Positions 1 to 6,084 of a DNA stretch of 6,419 nt are shown one piece after another (within the stretch, counting starts at the first letter, position 1; each line of letters begins with the position of its first letter). A model generated the notes under the pieces. That model did no database searches. It saw only the letters and a program-made list of their open reading frames with translations, and was not told the origin of the DNA. The stretch lies in the NCBI GenBank assembly GCA_902795845.1, contig CADBMU010000048.1, forward strand, positions 1 to 6,419, in the 5' to 3' direction. This DNA comes from an uncultured Erysipelotrichaceae bacterium. GTDB taxonomy: Bacteria; Bacillota_I; Bacilli_A; RF39; UBA660. A program made the translations under genes and the position numbers.

Positions 1-1381
1 CATATTGTTTTTCTGTAATACTGCCAATTTCATGAGCTTTTTCTCTTAATCTTAAATCAGCATTGTCATGTCTTAAAATTAATCTATATTCTGCACGAGA
101 AGTAAGCATTCTATAAGGTTCAATAGTTCCTTTAGTTACTAAATCATCAATTAATACTCCAATATATGCTTCATTTCTTTTTAAAATAAGTGGTTCTTTA
201 TTATCAAGTTTTAAAGATGCATTAATACCAGCAATTAATCCCTGACCAGCAGCTTCTTCATAACCACTAGTTCCATTAATTTGACCAGCAGTAAATAGAT
301 TTTCTATTACTTTAGTTTCTAATGATGGATTTAATTGTAATGGATCAATAGCATCATATTCTATAGCATAAGCATATTTTGTAATATTACAATTTTCTAA
401 GCCTTTTAAACTATGAACCATTTTTTCTTGGACATCAATTGGCATACTTGTTGAGAATCCTTGTAAATACCATTCATCATAATATATACTTTCTGGTTCT
501 AAGAATAACTGGTGTCTTTCTTTATCTTTAAATCTAACAATTTTATCTTCAATAGAAGGACAATAACGTGGTCCGACACCAGTAGCATATCCCCCATACA
601 TAGCTGACTTAGATAAATTATCTAGTATGATTTTATGAGTTGTTTCATTTGTATAAAGTAAATAACATCTTTGTTGTTTATTTATATCATAGCATGGTTT
701 GTTATCAAAAGAGAAAGTCCAATAAGTATTATCACCATATTCTACTTCCATTTTAGAAAAATCAATTGAATCCTTTGCTATTCTAGGAGGTGTTCCCGTT
801 TTTAATCTAAGTATTTTAAAACCATATTTATGTAAATTATCAGAAAGATAGTTGCTTCTTCTTTCACCATGTGGACCAGATGGAGTATTATTACTTCCTT
901 GTAAGATATTTCCTTTTAAATAAGTTCCAGTAGTTAATATTACGGCATCACATATAATTTTAGTACCATCTTCAAATACAACACCTTTAATTTTATTATT
1001 TTCAACAATTAAGTCTTCTACCATTGCTTCGATAATATCTAGGTTTTTAGTATTTTCTAAGGCATTTAACATGTTTTTAGGATAAGTTATTTTATCTGCT
1101 TGAGCACGTAAACTTCTTACAGCAGGTCCTTTGGCATTATTTAACATCTTTATTTGAAAATGAGAAATATCAGCTATTTTACCCATAAGACCTCCAAGAG
1201 CATCTATTTCTCTAACTATTATTCCTTTTGCAGTTCCGCCGATTGATGGATTACAAGGCATATCAGCTATATTTTTTTTATTCATTGATATTAAAGCTGT
1301 TTTTTTACCCATAAAAGCCGCAATATGAGCAGCTTCACATCCTGCATGTCCTCCACCTACTACAATTACATCATATTTCAT
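1..1381 (-). CDS. mnmG: MnmG (GidA), FAD-dependent tRNA wobble-uridine modification subunit, 3' part missing
   Basis: MnmG works with MnmE to install the (carboxymethyl)aminomethyl group at C5 of the wobble uridine (U34) of certain tRNAs, in the cytoplasm. The frame is open from the ATG at 1381 to the left edge, giving 460 codons of a protein usually about 620-630 residues long, so the C-terminal quarter (MnmE- and tRNA-binding helical part) lies outside. The N-terminus reads MKYDVIVVGGGHAGCEAA, the FAD-binding Rossmann motif GxGxxG (residues 9-14). Further family signatures are GPRYCPSIEDKI near residue 272 and GQINGTSGYEEAAGQG near residue 370. A ribosome site (AGAGGTG) sits 7 bases before the ATG. 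It lies 61 bp downstream of mnmE, with its own probable promoter between them. I saw no internal stop or frameshift. Identification is very secure. Confidence 0.97.
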   Translation of the reverse strand, partial: MKYDVIVVGGGHAGCEAAHIAAFMGKKTALISMNKKNIADMPCNPSIGGTAKGIIVREIDALGGLMGKIADISHFQIKMLNNAKGPAVRSLRAQADKITYPKNMLNALENTKNLDIIEAMVEDLIVENNKIKGVVFEDGTKIICDAVILTTGTYLKGNILQGSNNTPSGPHGERRSNYLSDNLHKYGFKILRLKTGTPPRIAKDSIDFSKMEVEYGDNTYWTFSFDNKPCYDINKQQRCYLLYTNETTHKIILDNLSKSAMYGGYATGVGPRYCPSIEDKIVRFKDKERHQLFLEPESIYYDEWYLQGFSTSMPIDVQEKMVHSLKGLENCNITKYAYAIEYDAIDPLQLNPSLETKVIENLFTAGQINGTSGYEEAAGQGLIAGINASLKLDNKEPLILKRNEAYIGVLIDDLVTKGTIEPYRMLTSRAEYRLILRHDNADLRLREKAHEIGSITEKQY

Positions 1382-1410
1382 TTATAAACACCTCTTTTTT
1401 TGGCTTTTTT

Positions 1411-1439
1411 ATTATACAATTATTATTTTAATTAAACAA
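1411..1439 (-). promoter_or_regulatory. probable sigma-A promoter of mnmG
   Basis: On the minus strand a perfect TATAAT (-10, 1411-1416) lies 17 bp from TTGTTT (-35, 1434-1439), which matches the first three consensus bases. Transcription would start near 1404, giving a leader of about 22 nt that contains the mnmG ribosome site. I see no hairpin terminator between mnmE and mnmG, so readthrough from mnmE is also likely. The AT-rich background makes a chance TATAAT possible. Confidence 0.5.
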
Positions 1440-1442
1440 TGA

Positions 1443-2798
1443 TTATTTTCCTAAACAAAATTTACTAAATAATTCATCAAGTAATTCATCATGATATGTT
1501 TGACCAATTAATTCACCTAATAAATCCCAAACTTGTTTAATATCGACATCAATCATTTCAATCGGAGTCATTTTTTTAGTGTTTTTAATAGCACTATCTA
1601 AAGACTCTAAAGCTTTTTTAAAAGTAGCAATCTGTCTTGCATTAGATAAATAAGTTAAATCTTTACTTTCAAGTGAACCTAAGTTAAATAATTCAATTAT
1701 TTTTTCTTTTAAATCTTTAAGTCCACCGTTATCAATAGTATTACCATATACTATTTTAGAACTATCTAAGTTATCAATATTTATTTTTTTATCTAAATCA
1801 CTTTTATTAACATATATAATATATTTCATATTTTTAATGTTATCTAAAATCTCTAAATCTTCTTTTGTTAATTCTTCATTATTATTTAATACTAAAATAT
1901 TTAAATCTGCTTTATTAATAATATTTTTGCTTTTTAAAACCCCTATTTTTTCAACAACATCATCAGTTTCTCTTATTCCAGCCGTATCAATAATATTTAA
2001 ACTAATTCCATTTAAATCCATTTTTCCTTCAATTATATCTCTAGTTGTACCAGAAATAGATGTTACAATTGCTTTATCTTCATTAATTAAAGCATTTAAA
2101 AGTGAACTTTTACCTACATTAGGTTTTCCTATTAAAGCTATATCAATACCATTTTTTATATATTTACAGTTATTAGCATCTTCTAATATTTTTGTAAAAT
2201 CATTTTTAATATCTTCTAACATTGGTAATAAATTATTATGTGTAATTTCAATTGCATCTTCATATTCTGGATAATCAATATTAACTTCAATATTAGCCAT
2301 AACACTTAATATTTTACTTCTTAAATCTTTAATAATATTAGTAAGTCTTCCATTTAAAGTATTAACAGCAGTATTTCTAACTTTTTGACTAGTTGCATTA
2401 AGTAAATCTGATACTGCTTCTGCTTCAATTAAATCAATACGACCATTTAGAAAGGCTCTTTTAGTAAATTCTCCTGGTTCGGCAAGTCTTGCCCCATTAG
2501 TTAATAGTATTTCTAATATTTTTTCAGTAGTAGCTATACCACCATGACAATTAATTTCTACAATATCTTCAGTAGTATAAGTTCTAGGAGCTCTCATAAT
2601 ACTTACTAATACTTCATCAATTAATTCATTTTCATAATAAATATGACCATAATTTATCGTATGCGTATCTACCTTTGTAAGATCTTTTCCTTTAAAAATT
2701 TTATTAACAATATTTATACTTTCATTTCCACTAAGTCTTATTATTGAAATAGCACCAACACCTAAAGCTGTTGATATTGCACAAATAGTATCTTCCAT
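1443..2798 (-). CDS. mnmE: MnmE (TrmE/ThdF), tRNA modification GTPase
   Basis: MnmE is the K+-dependent GTPase partner of MnmG in wobble-uridine (U34) modification of tRNA; it binds a folate one-carbon donor through its N-terminal domain. The protein is 451 residues, the usual length. It starts MEDTICAIST, followed by an N-terminal domain with VEINCHGG (80-87). The G domain has P-loop GKPNVGKS (224-231), TTRD (251-254), DTAG (271-274) and NKSD (331-334). The C-terminus is FCLGK, the conserved C-x-GK tail with the catalytic cysteine (Cys448). I chose the ATG at 2798, not the GTG at 2807. The GTG is part of the ribosome site GAGGTGA, and homologues begin at this MED. In the usual Bacillota order jag lies directly upstream; here a two-gene module is in between, and mnmE has its own promoter. 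Confidence 0.98.
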   Translation of the reverse strand: MEDTICAISTALGVGAISIIRLSGNESINIVNKIFKGKDLTKVDTHTINYGHIYYENELIDEVLVSIMRAPRTYTTEDIVEINCHGGIATTEKILEILLTNGARLAEPGEFTKRAFLNGRIDLIEAEAVSDLLNATSQKVRNTAVNTLNGRLTNIIKDLRSKILSVMANIEVNIDYPEYEDAIEITHNNLLPMLEDIKNDFTKILEDANNCKYIKNGIDIALIGKPNVGKSSLLNALINEDKAIVTSISGTTRDIIEGKMDLNGISLNIIDTAGIRETDDVVEKIGVLKSKNIINKADLNILVLNNNEELTKEDLEILDNIKNMKYIIYVNKSDLDKKINIDNLDSSKIVYGNTIDNGGLKDLKEKIIELFNLGSLESKDLTYLSNARQIATFKKALESLDSAIKNTKKMTPIEMIDVDIKQVWDLLGELIGQTYHDELLDELFSKFCLGK

Positions 2799-2803
2799 GA
2801 TAC

Positions 2804-2810
2804 TCACCTC
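2804..2810 (-). promoter_or_regulatory. ribosome binding site that decides the mnmE start
   Basis: GAGGTGA on the minus strand lies 5 nt before the ATG at 2798. The in-frame GTG at 2807 is inside this site, so a start there would have no ribosome site of its own. The predicted transcription start (about 2810) falls on the first base of this motif, so the leader would be only about 12 nt. Confidence 0.8.
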
Positions 2811-2816
2811 GCACGT

Positions 2817-2825
2817 ATTATAGCA
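2817..2825 (-). promoter_or_regulatory. extended -10 promoter of mnmE
   Basis: The minus strand reads TGCTATAAT, a perfect TATAAT (2817-2822) with the TGn extension. No good -35 is present at 16-18 bp (AGCATT or AAGCAT), which fits an extended -10 promoter. It overlaps the T-run of the upstream gene's terminator, so termination and re-initiation share the same 40 bp. Confidence 0.6.
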
Positions 2826-2826
2826 T

Positions 2827-2866
2827 AAAAAAAGATTAAATGCTTTTAAATTACATAAAATCTTTT
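2827..2866 (-). terminator. probable intrinsic terminator of the XRE regulator gene
   Basis: On the minus strand a 13-position stem has arms at 2854-2866 (AAAAGATTTTATG) and 2830-2842 (CATTTAATCTTTT), pairing except for two central positions. It closes an 11-nt loop and is followed by a run of seven T. It lies just after the TAA of the XRE gene. The stem is AT-rich and interrupted, so it may be weak. Confidence 0.5.
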
Positions 2867-2872
2867 AATAAA

Positions 2873-3154
2873 TTACTTTTGATTATATTGTCTTACATTT
2901 TTCATTTTATTAACTATGTTAATATCTCTATCAATATTAACAAATAATTTATAAGGTTCAATATTTAAAGAATTTGCTATACTTTCTATTTTTGGTATAG
3001 TCGGACAATGTAATCCACGTTCAACATCAGTTATATATCTAGGACTTAATTTACTTAATTCAGCTAGTTTTTCTTGTGAATAATTATTTACATATCTATA
3101 ATATTTAATATTAAAGATAAGTAAATCTTTTAAATTATCAAATTTTAACTTCAT
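2873..3154 (-). CDS. small XRE-family helix-turn-helix regulator
   Basis: This 93-residue cytoplasmic protein is an XRE/Cro-type DNA-binding regulator. The helix-turn-helix region spans about residues 9-72: recruiting helix QEKLAELSKL (27-36), recognition helix SPRYITDVERG (37-47), then PTIPKIESIANSLNIEPYKLF (51-71), the usual fourth and fifth helices. The first residues (MKLKFDNLKDLL) and a basic tail of about 20 residues flank the domain; there is no sensor or protease domain, so any signal must be a partner protein or DNA occupancy. The ATG at 3154 has AGAGGTAG upstream. The gene is divergent from a membrane protein gene (3269), with 114 bp between them, and its promoter overlaps a repeated 10-mer. 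The arrangement suggests autoregulation and control of the neighbour, which is inference. The target and physiological role are unknown. Confidence 0.88.
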   Translation of the reverse strand: MKLKFDNLKDLLIFNIKYYRYVNNYSQEKLAELSKLSPRYITDVERGLHCPTIPKIESIANSLNIEPYKLFVNIDRDINIVNKMKNVRQYNQK

Positions 3155-3186
3155 AAAAATACTACCTCTATATATAAGTATGATAT

Positions 3187-3223
3187 TATTTACTACATTT
3201 TATTCACACGAACTATTTACTGC
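3187..3223. repeat. pair of direct repeats, candidate operator in the divergent control region
   Basis: TATTTACTRC occurs at 3187-3196 and 3214-3223 (9 of 10 identical), with starts 27 bp apart. Copy 2 overlaps the -35 of the XRE promoter, and copy 1 covers its start site. Copy 2 also overlaps the likely -35 area of the plus-strand gene. Position suggests binding sites for the XRE protein, but the repeats are not palindromic and chance is possible in AT-rich DNA. Confidence 0.35.
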
Positions 3224-3225
3224 AA
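3197..3225 (-). promoter_or_regulatory. promoter of the XRE regulator gene
   Basis: On the minus strand TTGCAG (-35, 3220-3225) and TAAAAT (-10, 3197-3202) are exactly 17 bp apart. The start would be near 3190 and the leader about 36 nt. Confidence 0.6.
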
Positions 3226-3235
3226 GTTATTTTTG

Positions 3236-3244
3236 TGATATTCT
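3236..3244 (+). promoter_or_regulatory. possible extended -10 promoter of the membrane protein gene
   Basis: TGATATTCT on the plus strand has the TGn extension and four of six -10 bases. The -35 area at 3216-3222 is poor (TTTACT or TTACTG). If real, the start is near 3251. A weak promoter of this kind would fit a regulated gene. Confidence 0.3.
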
Positions 3245-3268
3245 AAAATTAGAAAGGAGTATAGAGTT

Positions 3269-3841
3269 ATGGAAAAACAAAAAAGTGGTTTAGCTACTGC
3301 AGGTTTAGTTTTAGGTATTATTGGTATTTGTATATCTTTTATTCCTATTGTTAATAATGCGTCATTCGTTTTAGGAATATTAGCTATAGTATTTAGTATA
3401 ACCCCTTTAGTTAAAAAGAAGAGTAAAGGAAAAGCTATAGTGGCAATCATTTTAGGAATTTTATCTATTTTTATCACTTTATCATTACAAAAGTCTTGGT
3501 CAGATTCATTTGATGATATGGATGGAACTAATACTGAAAAAGTTTTAAAACAAGTTGATATTGATATGGGAAATTTTGAAGTAGAAACAGATGAATATGG
3601 ACTTAATGAAACAAAATTAACAGTAAAAATAACAAATAAAACTAACGAAACAAAATCATTTAGTTTTAAAATTGAAGCTGTTGATGAAAATGGTAATAGA
3701 ATATCTGATGATACTATTTATGCAAATGATTTAACATCAGGTCAAAGCCAAAATTTTGATATATTTGAATATGTTGAATCTGAAAAAATTGATGCAATGA
3801 AAAATGCAAAATTCAATATAATAGAAGCATCAATGTATTAA
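3269..3841 (+). CDS. three-pass membrane protein with extracytoplasmic domain, function unknown (DUF4190-like N-terminus)
   Basis: The 190-residue product has three hydrophobic segments, about residues 7-28, 31-48 and 55-73. The lysine-rich loop KKKSKGK (49-55) between the second and third should be cytoplasmic, which places the remaining ~115 residues outside. The glycine-rich start (GLATAGLVLGIIGI) resembles DUF4190 proteins. The C-terminal part, about 95-190, alternates strands such as KLTVKITNKTNETKSFSFKI and looks like a small beta-sandwich of the FxLYD/DUF4352 sort; this is by eye only. No catalytic motif or lipobox is visible. The ATG has AAAGGAG 9 nt upstream. It is divergent from the XRE regulator and convergent with jag, and ends at a shared terminator. 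It could be an envelope stress, sensing or immunity component; the sequence does not decide between them. Confidence 0.85.
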   Translation: MEKQKSGLATAGLVLGIIGICISFIPIVNNASFVLGILAIVFSITPLVKKKSKGKAIVAIILGILSIFITLSLQKSWSDSFDDMDGTNTEKVLKQVDIDMGNFEVETDEYGLNETKLTVKITNKTNETKSFSFKIEAVDENGNRISDDTIYANDLTSGQSQNFDIFEYVESEKIDAMKNAKFNIIEASMY

Positions 3842-3874
3842 AAAAAGCACTTCCAAATTATGGAAATGCTTTTT
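3840..3874. terminator. bidirectional intrinsic terminator between the membrane protein gene and jag
   Basis: A 12-position stem (3843-3854 with 3862-3873) encloses a 7-nt loop. On the plus strand it has one C/A mismatch and five T after it. On the minus strand the same position is a G-U wobble, so the stem is unbroken, and it is followed by seven T. It therefore ends both convergent transcripts and should be stronger for the rpmH-jag operon. Confidence 0.85.
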
Positions 3875-3879
3875 AAATG

Positions 3880-4482
3880 TTATTCAGGTTTAATTATTAT
3901 ATGTCTGTTAGGTTCTTCACCTTCACTAATAGTAGTAACCCCTTTAAAATTAACTAATTTATTGTGAATTATTCTTCTTTCATATGAATTCATACTATCT
4001 AATGCTACTTCTATTTTAGATCTAGAAACTTCTTTAGCAGTAGTTATTGCAAGTCTTTCTAATTGTTTAATTCTTTTTTCATTATAGTTTTCTACATCTA
4101 AGAATATTCTAACTCTAATTCCATATTCAACTTGTATTTTTTGTCTAGCAAGCATTTCAATAGCTTTCATAGTTCTAGCATTTTTACCAATTAGTATAGC
4201 ATTATTATTTGAAAACATTTTTAAATTAAATTGTTTATCTCTTATATTTGTTTCAAAGTTAACTTCTAATCCCATATTAGTAACAATTTCTGTAATAAAT
4301 TTTTTAATACTTTCTAATATTTCATCATCAGTATAAGCATAAATTTTAACACTCCCTGATTTAAATAGTTTTCCCTTTATATTTTCTTCTTTATAAAATA
4401 TTTCATTTTCATTTACTTTTAATTCATCAAGAGCTTTTTTTAAAGCTTCTTCTTTAGTTTTTGCTTCAGTTACTACTTTCAT
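3880..4482 (-). CDS. jag: Jag/KhpB (SpoIIIJ-associated) RNA-binding protein
   Basis: Jag (KhpB/EloR) is a cytoplasmic RNA-binding protein encoded beside yidC in most Bacillota; in streptococci it acts with KhpA in cell elongation and division. The 200-residue product has the standard order. Jag-N domain is about 1-50, with the KGKLFKSGSVKI turn. The KH domain is about 55-130. The R3H domain is about 135-199, with R169-x3-H173 in YERRIIHNKL and the SEGEEPNRHIII ending. The KH loop reads GKNA at 99-102, where GxxG (for example GKRG) is typical, so the second glycine is replaced by alanine. The ATG is 2 nt after the yidC stop, and its ribosome site (AGAGGAAA) lies inside the last yidC codons, which implies coupled translation. 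Confidence 0.95.
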   Translation of the reverse strand: MKVVTEAKTKEEALKKALDELKVNENEIFYKEENIKGKLFKSGSVKIYAYTDDEILESIKKFITEIVTNMGLEVNFETNIRDKQFNLKMFSNNNAILIGKNARTMKAIEMLARQKIQVEYGIRVRIFLDVENYNEKRIKQLERLAITTAKEVSRSKIEVALDSMNSYERRIIHNKLVNFKGVTTISEGEEPNRHIIIKPE

Positions 4483-4484
4483 AC

Positions 4485-5489
4485 TTATTTTCCTCTTTTC
4501 TTACTATCTTTAACTTTTTTAGGCTTTATCAATTTGTCTTTACTATCTTCTTTTTCTATAACTTTTTTAAGTATTTTATTTTGGAAAATAATAAATCCAT
4601 TTGTTACTATCCAGTAAAGTGCTATTGCTGTTGGAAGGCTAAATGATGCGAATGAAATCATAACAATCATGACAGTCATTGTCATTTTCATTTGTTTTTC
4701 TGCTTCACTGTTTCCACCACTTTGTTTCATAGTATCTTTAAATGAATAATAAGTTGTTAATATAATAAGAGCAATAAGAATTATATAACCATATTGTTGA
4801 TTACTAAATCCTTTTAATGGTGTCATACCAAGTTTTAATCCTAAGAAAGAATCTTCAAATATTGCTGGAACACGATTAATTGCTTGTAAGAATGCAAAGA
4901 ATAATGGAAGTTGAATAAATGCAAGAAGACAAGATCCAACTGGACTTATATTATATTTTTTATAAACCATCATCATTTCTTGACTCTTAGCCATCATAGA
5001 TTCATTATCAGTTTTATTAGCATATTTCTTTTCAATTCTTTGTAATTCTGGATTAGCTTTTTTCATATTTTCTGATTGTTTTAATGTTTTTTTACTAAAT
5101 GGCATTAATATTAATCTTATTAATAAACCAATTAACATAACAGAAATACCATAATTTTTAACTAATTTACCAAGTTTTAATATTAAGAATGCTAATGGTT
5201 TTACAAATAGTGCATTCCATAATCCTTGATATTTACCAGAATTAATTTTAAAATCATCACACTTAGGTAAATCTTCTAAAGATACCTCTAACTGGTCATC
5301 ATATTTTTTATATAAATTATATAAATCTTTTTCTTCTGGTTTACATAGAATATTTTTTTGTAAGTTTTGACCAGTAGTTTCATTAGTAACAATTGTCTTT
5401 TTATCTTTCTTTATATAGTTATTACTTCCACATCCTGTAGATAATAAAACTACACATAGTATCAAAATACTACATATTTTTTTCTTCAT
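4485..5489 (-). CDS. yidC: YidC/Oxa1-family membrane protein insertase, lipoprotein form
   Basis: YidC inserts membrane proteins, alone or with SecYEG. The 334-residue product has a signal peptide ending in LLSTGC, so Cys20 is probably lipidated as in the Bacillus SpoIIIJ/YqjG type. The first core helix holds the conserved groove arginine, Arg125 (LLIRLILMPF). The cytoplasmic helical hairpin follows at about 133-180 (KTLKQSENMKKANPELQRIEKKY begins it). Then come helices near 183-205, 233-250 and 270-303, with FIQLPLFFAF (191-200) as a family signature. The tail is very basic (KPKKVKDSKKRGK), as expected for ribosome contact. The outer segment between Cys20 and the first core helix is about 85 residues, longer than in SpoIIIJ, and has Cys49 and Cys77. 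The ribosome site AAAGGAG is inside the end of rnpA, 2 nt away. Confidence 0.96.
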   Translation of the reverse strand: MKKKICSILILCVVLLSTGCGSNNYIKKDKKTIVTNETTGQNLQKNILCKPEEKDLYNLYKKYDDQLEVSLEDLPKCDDFKINSGKYQGLWNALFVKPLAFLILKLGKLVKNYGISVMLIGLLIRLILMPFSKKTLKQSENMKKANPELQRIEKKYANKTDNESMMAKSQEMMMVYKKYNISPVGSCLLAFIQLPLFFAFLQAINRVPAIFEDSFLGLKLGMTPLKGFSNQQYGYIILIALIILTTYYSFKDTMKQSGGNSEAEKQMKMTMTVMIVMISFASFSLPTAIALYWIVTNGFIIFQNKILKKVIEKEDSKDKLIKPKKVKDSKKRGK

Positions 5490-5491
5490 AA

Positions 5492-5818
5492 TTATAATTT
5501 CTCCTTTACAAGTTCACTCAAATTGTCATTTAATTCTTTAAAACTTAAATCTAAACACTTTCTTTTTATAATTATAATATAATCATAATCTTTTTTAAAC
5601 AATAACTTATTATTATCAACTATATTTCTAATTATTCTCTTATATTTATTTCTTGTAACAGCATTACCTATTTTTTTTCCAACAGCTATTCCAAACTTAG
5701 GATATTCTTCGTCGTGTTTTAAAAAGTAAATAGAAAAAACTTTATTGCCAATACTTTTTCCTTTATTAATTATATTATCAAATTCATAATGTTCCTTAAC
5801 TATTTCAAATTTTTTCAT
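5492..5818 (-). CDS. rnpA: ribonuclease P protein component
   Basis: RnpA is the protein cofactor of RNase P, which removes 5' leaders from pre-tRNAs. The protein is 108 residues, at the short end of the normal range (about 110-125). The diagnostic RNR-type motif is present: GKKIGNAVTRNKYKRIIRN (47-65), preceded by FGIAV. The ATG at 5818 is preceded by AAAGGGTAA. No separate promoter is visible between rpmH and rnpA. A hairpin terminator sits just upstream, so expression should depend on readthrough from the rpmH promoter. The stop codon is 2 nt before yidC, and the coding end contains the yidC ribosome site. The tmRNA encoded nearby is itself a likely RNase P substrate. Confidence 0.96.
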   Translation of the reverse strand: MKKFEIVKEHYEFDNIINKGKSIGNKVFSIYFLKHDEEYPKFGIAVGKKIGNAVTRNKYKRIIRNIVDNNKLLFKKDYDYIIIIKRKCLDLSFKELNDNLSELVKEKL

Positions 5819-5836
5819 AAAATTACCCTTTTTTAC

Positions 5837-5861
5837 AAAAAAATCACATAACTATATGTGA
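5837..5861 (-). terminator. intrinsic terminator/attenuator between rpmH and rnpA
   Basis: On the minus strand a perfect 7-bp stem TCACATA / TATGTGA with a 4-nt loop is followed by seven T. It begins one base after the rpmH stop and ends about 18 nt before the rnpA start. It should reduce rnpA-yidC-jag transcription relative to bL34. A ribosome sitting on the rpmH stop would cover the first arm, so translation could favour readthrough (inference). Confidence 0.75.
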
Positions 5862-5862
5862 C

Positions 5863-5985
5863 TTATTTACATAAAACCTTACGACCTTTTTTTCTTCTAT
5901 TTTTTAAAATATTACTTTCTTTACGTGCAAAGAATCCATGTTTTTTAGCTTTTTTTCTATTATTTGGTTGAAATGTTCTTTTCAT
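5863..5985 (-). CDS. rpmH: 50S ribosomal protein bL34, shortened
   Basis: bL34 is a small basic protein of the large ribosomal subunit. The reading frame starts MKRTFQPNNRKKAKKHGFFA and ends NRRKKGRKVLCK, which is unmistakable bL34. The product is 40 residues, against about 44 in Bacillus. By alignment from memory with the Bacillus protein, four residues are missing in the middle, covering the usual KNGR segment just before the VL-x-RRR stretch. Both ends remain in frame and intact, so it is not a frameshift. The ATG has GGAGG 9 nt upstream and a strong promoter. The stop is followed one base later by a terminator. In most Bacillota dnaA is the divergent neighbour; here ssrA is. Confidence 0.96.
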   Translation of the reverse strand: MKRTFQPNNRKKAKKHGFFARKESNILKNRRKKGRKVLCK

Positions 5986-6017
5986 AAGTTTTGCCCTCCA
6001 ATCTAAATCGCACCGTT

Positions 6018-6047
6018 ATTATACTAATAAAATACGTTTAAAGTCAA
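6018..6047 (-). promoter_or_regulatory. strong promoter of the rpmH-rnpA-yidC-jag operon
   Basis: TTGACT (-35, 6042-6047) and a perfect TATAAT (-10, 6018-6023) are 18 bp apart on the minus strand. The start would be near 6011, giving a leader of about 26 nt that carries the rpmH ribosome site. This is the best promoter match in the window and fits a ribosomal protein gene. Confidence 0.75.
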
Positions 6048-6075
6048 GGAATATCTATCTTTTTTTATAAAAATG

Positions 6076-6084
6076 TGTTAATAT
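6076..6084 (+). promoter_or_regulatory. probable extended -10 promoter of ssrA
   Basis: TGTTAATAT on the plus strand (TGn plus TAATAT) lies 8 nt before the mature tmRNA 5' end, so transcription would start about 6091 with one or two bases trimmed by RNase P. No good -35 is seen. It is back-to-back with the rpmH promoter. Confidence 0.45.

Noticed and set aside
1837..2274. 145-residue plus-strand open frame
   Set aside because: It lies wholly inside mnmE on the opposite strand, over the G domain, and has no ribosome site or family signature; it is a shadow of the real gene in AT-rich DNA.
2799..2807. GTG start adding three residues to MnmE
   Set aside because: The GTG is part of the Shine-Dalgarno sequence of the ATG at 2798, and MnmE proteins normally begin at that ATG.
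3200..3208. TTATTCACA, a match to the DnaA-box consensus TTATNCACA
   Set aside because: It is a single copy, and about one chance match is expected in a window of this size and composition on both strands; no cluster or AT-rich unwinding element goes with it.
3217..3477. 86-residue minus-strand open frame
   Set aside because: It is antisense to the start of the membrane protein gene; its hydrophobicity mirrors the transmembrane codons of the real gene.
4461..4646. 61-residue plus-strand open frame
   Set aside because: It is antisense to the end of yidC and the start of jag, both of which are certain.
1..5985. Possible Mollicutes code with TGA read as tryptophan
   Set aside because: Tryptophan codons checked in mnmG, mnmE and yidC are TGG and no in-frame TGA was seen. 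All genes stop at TAA, which is consistent with but does not show a changed code.
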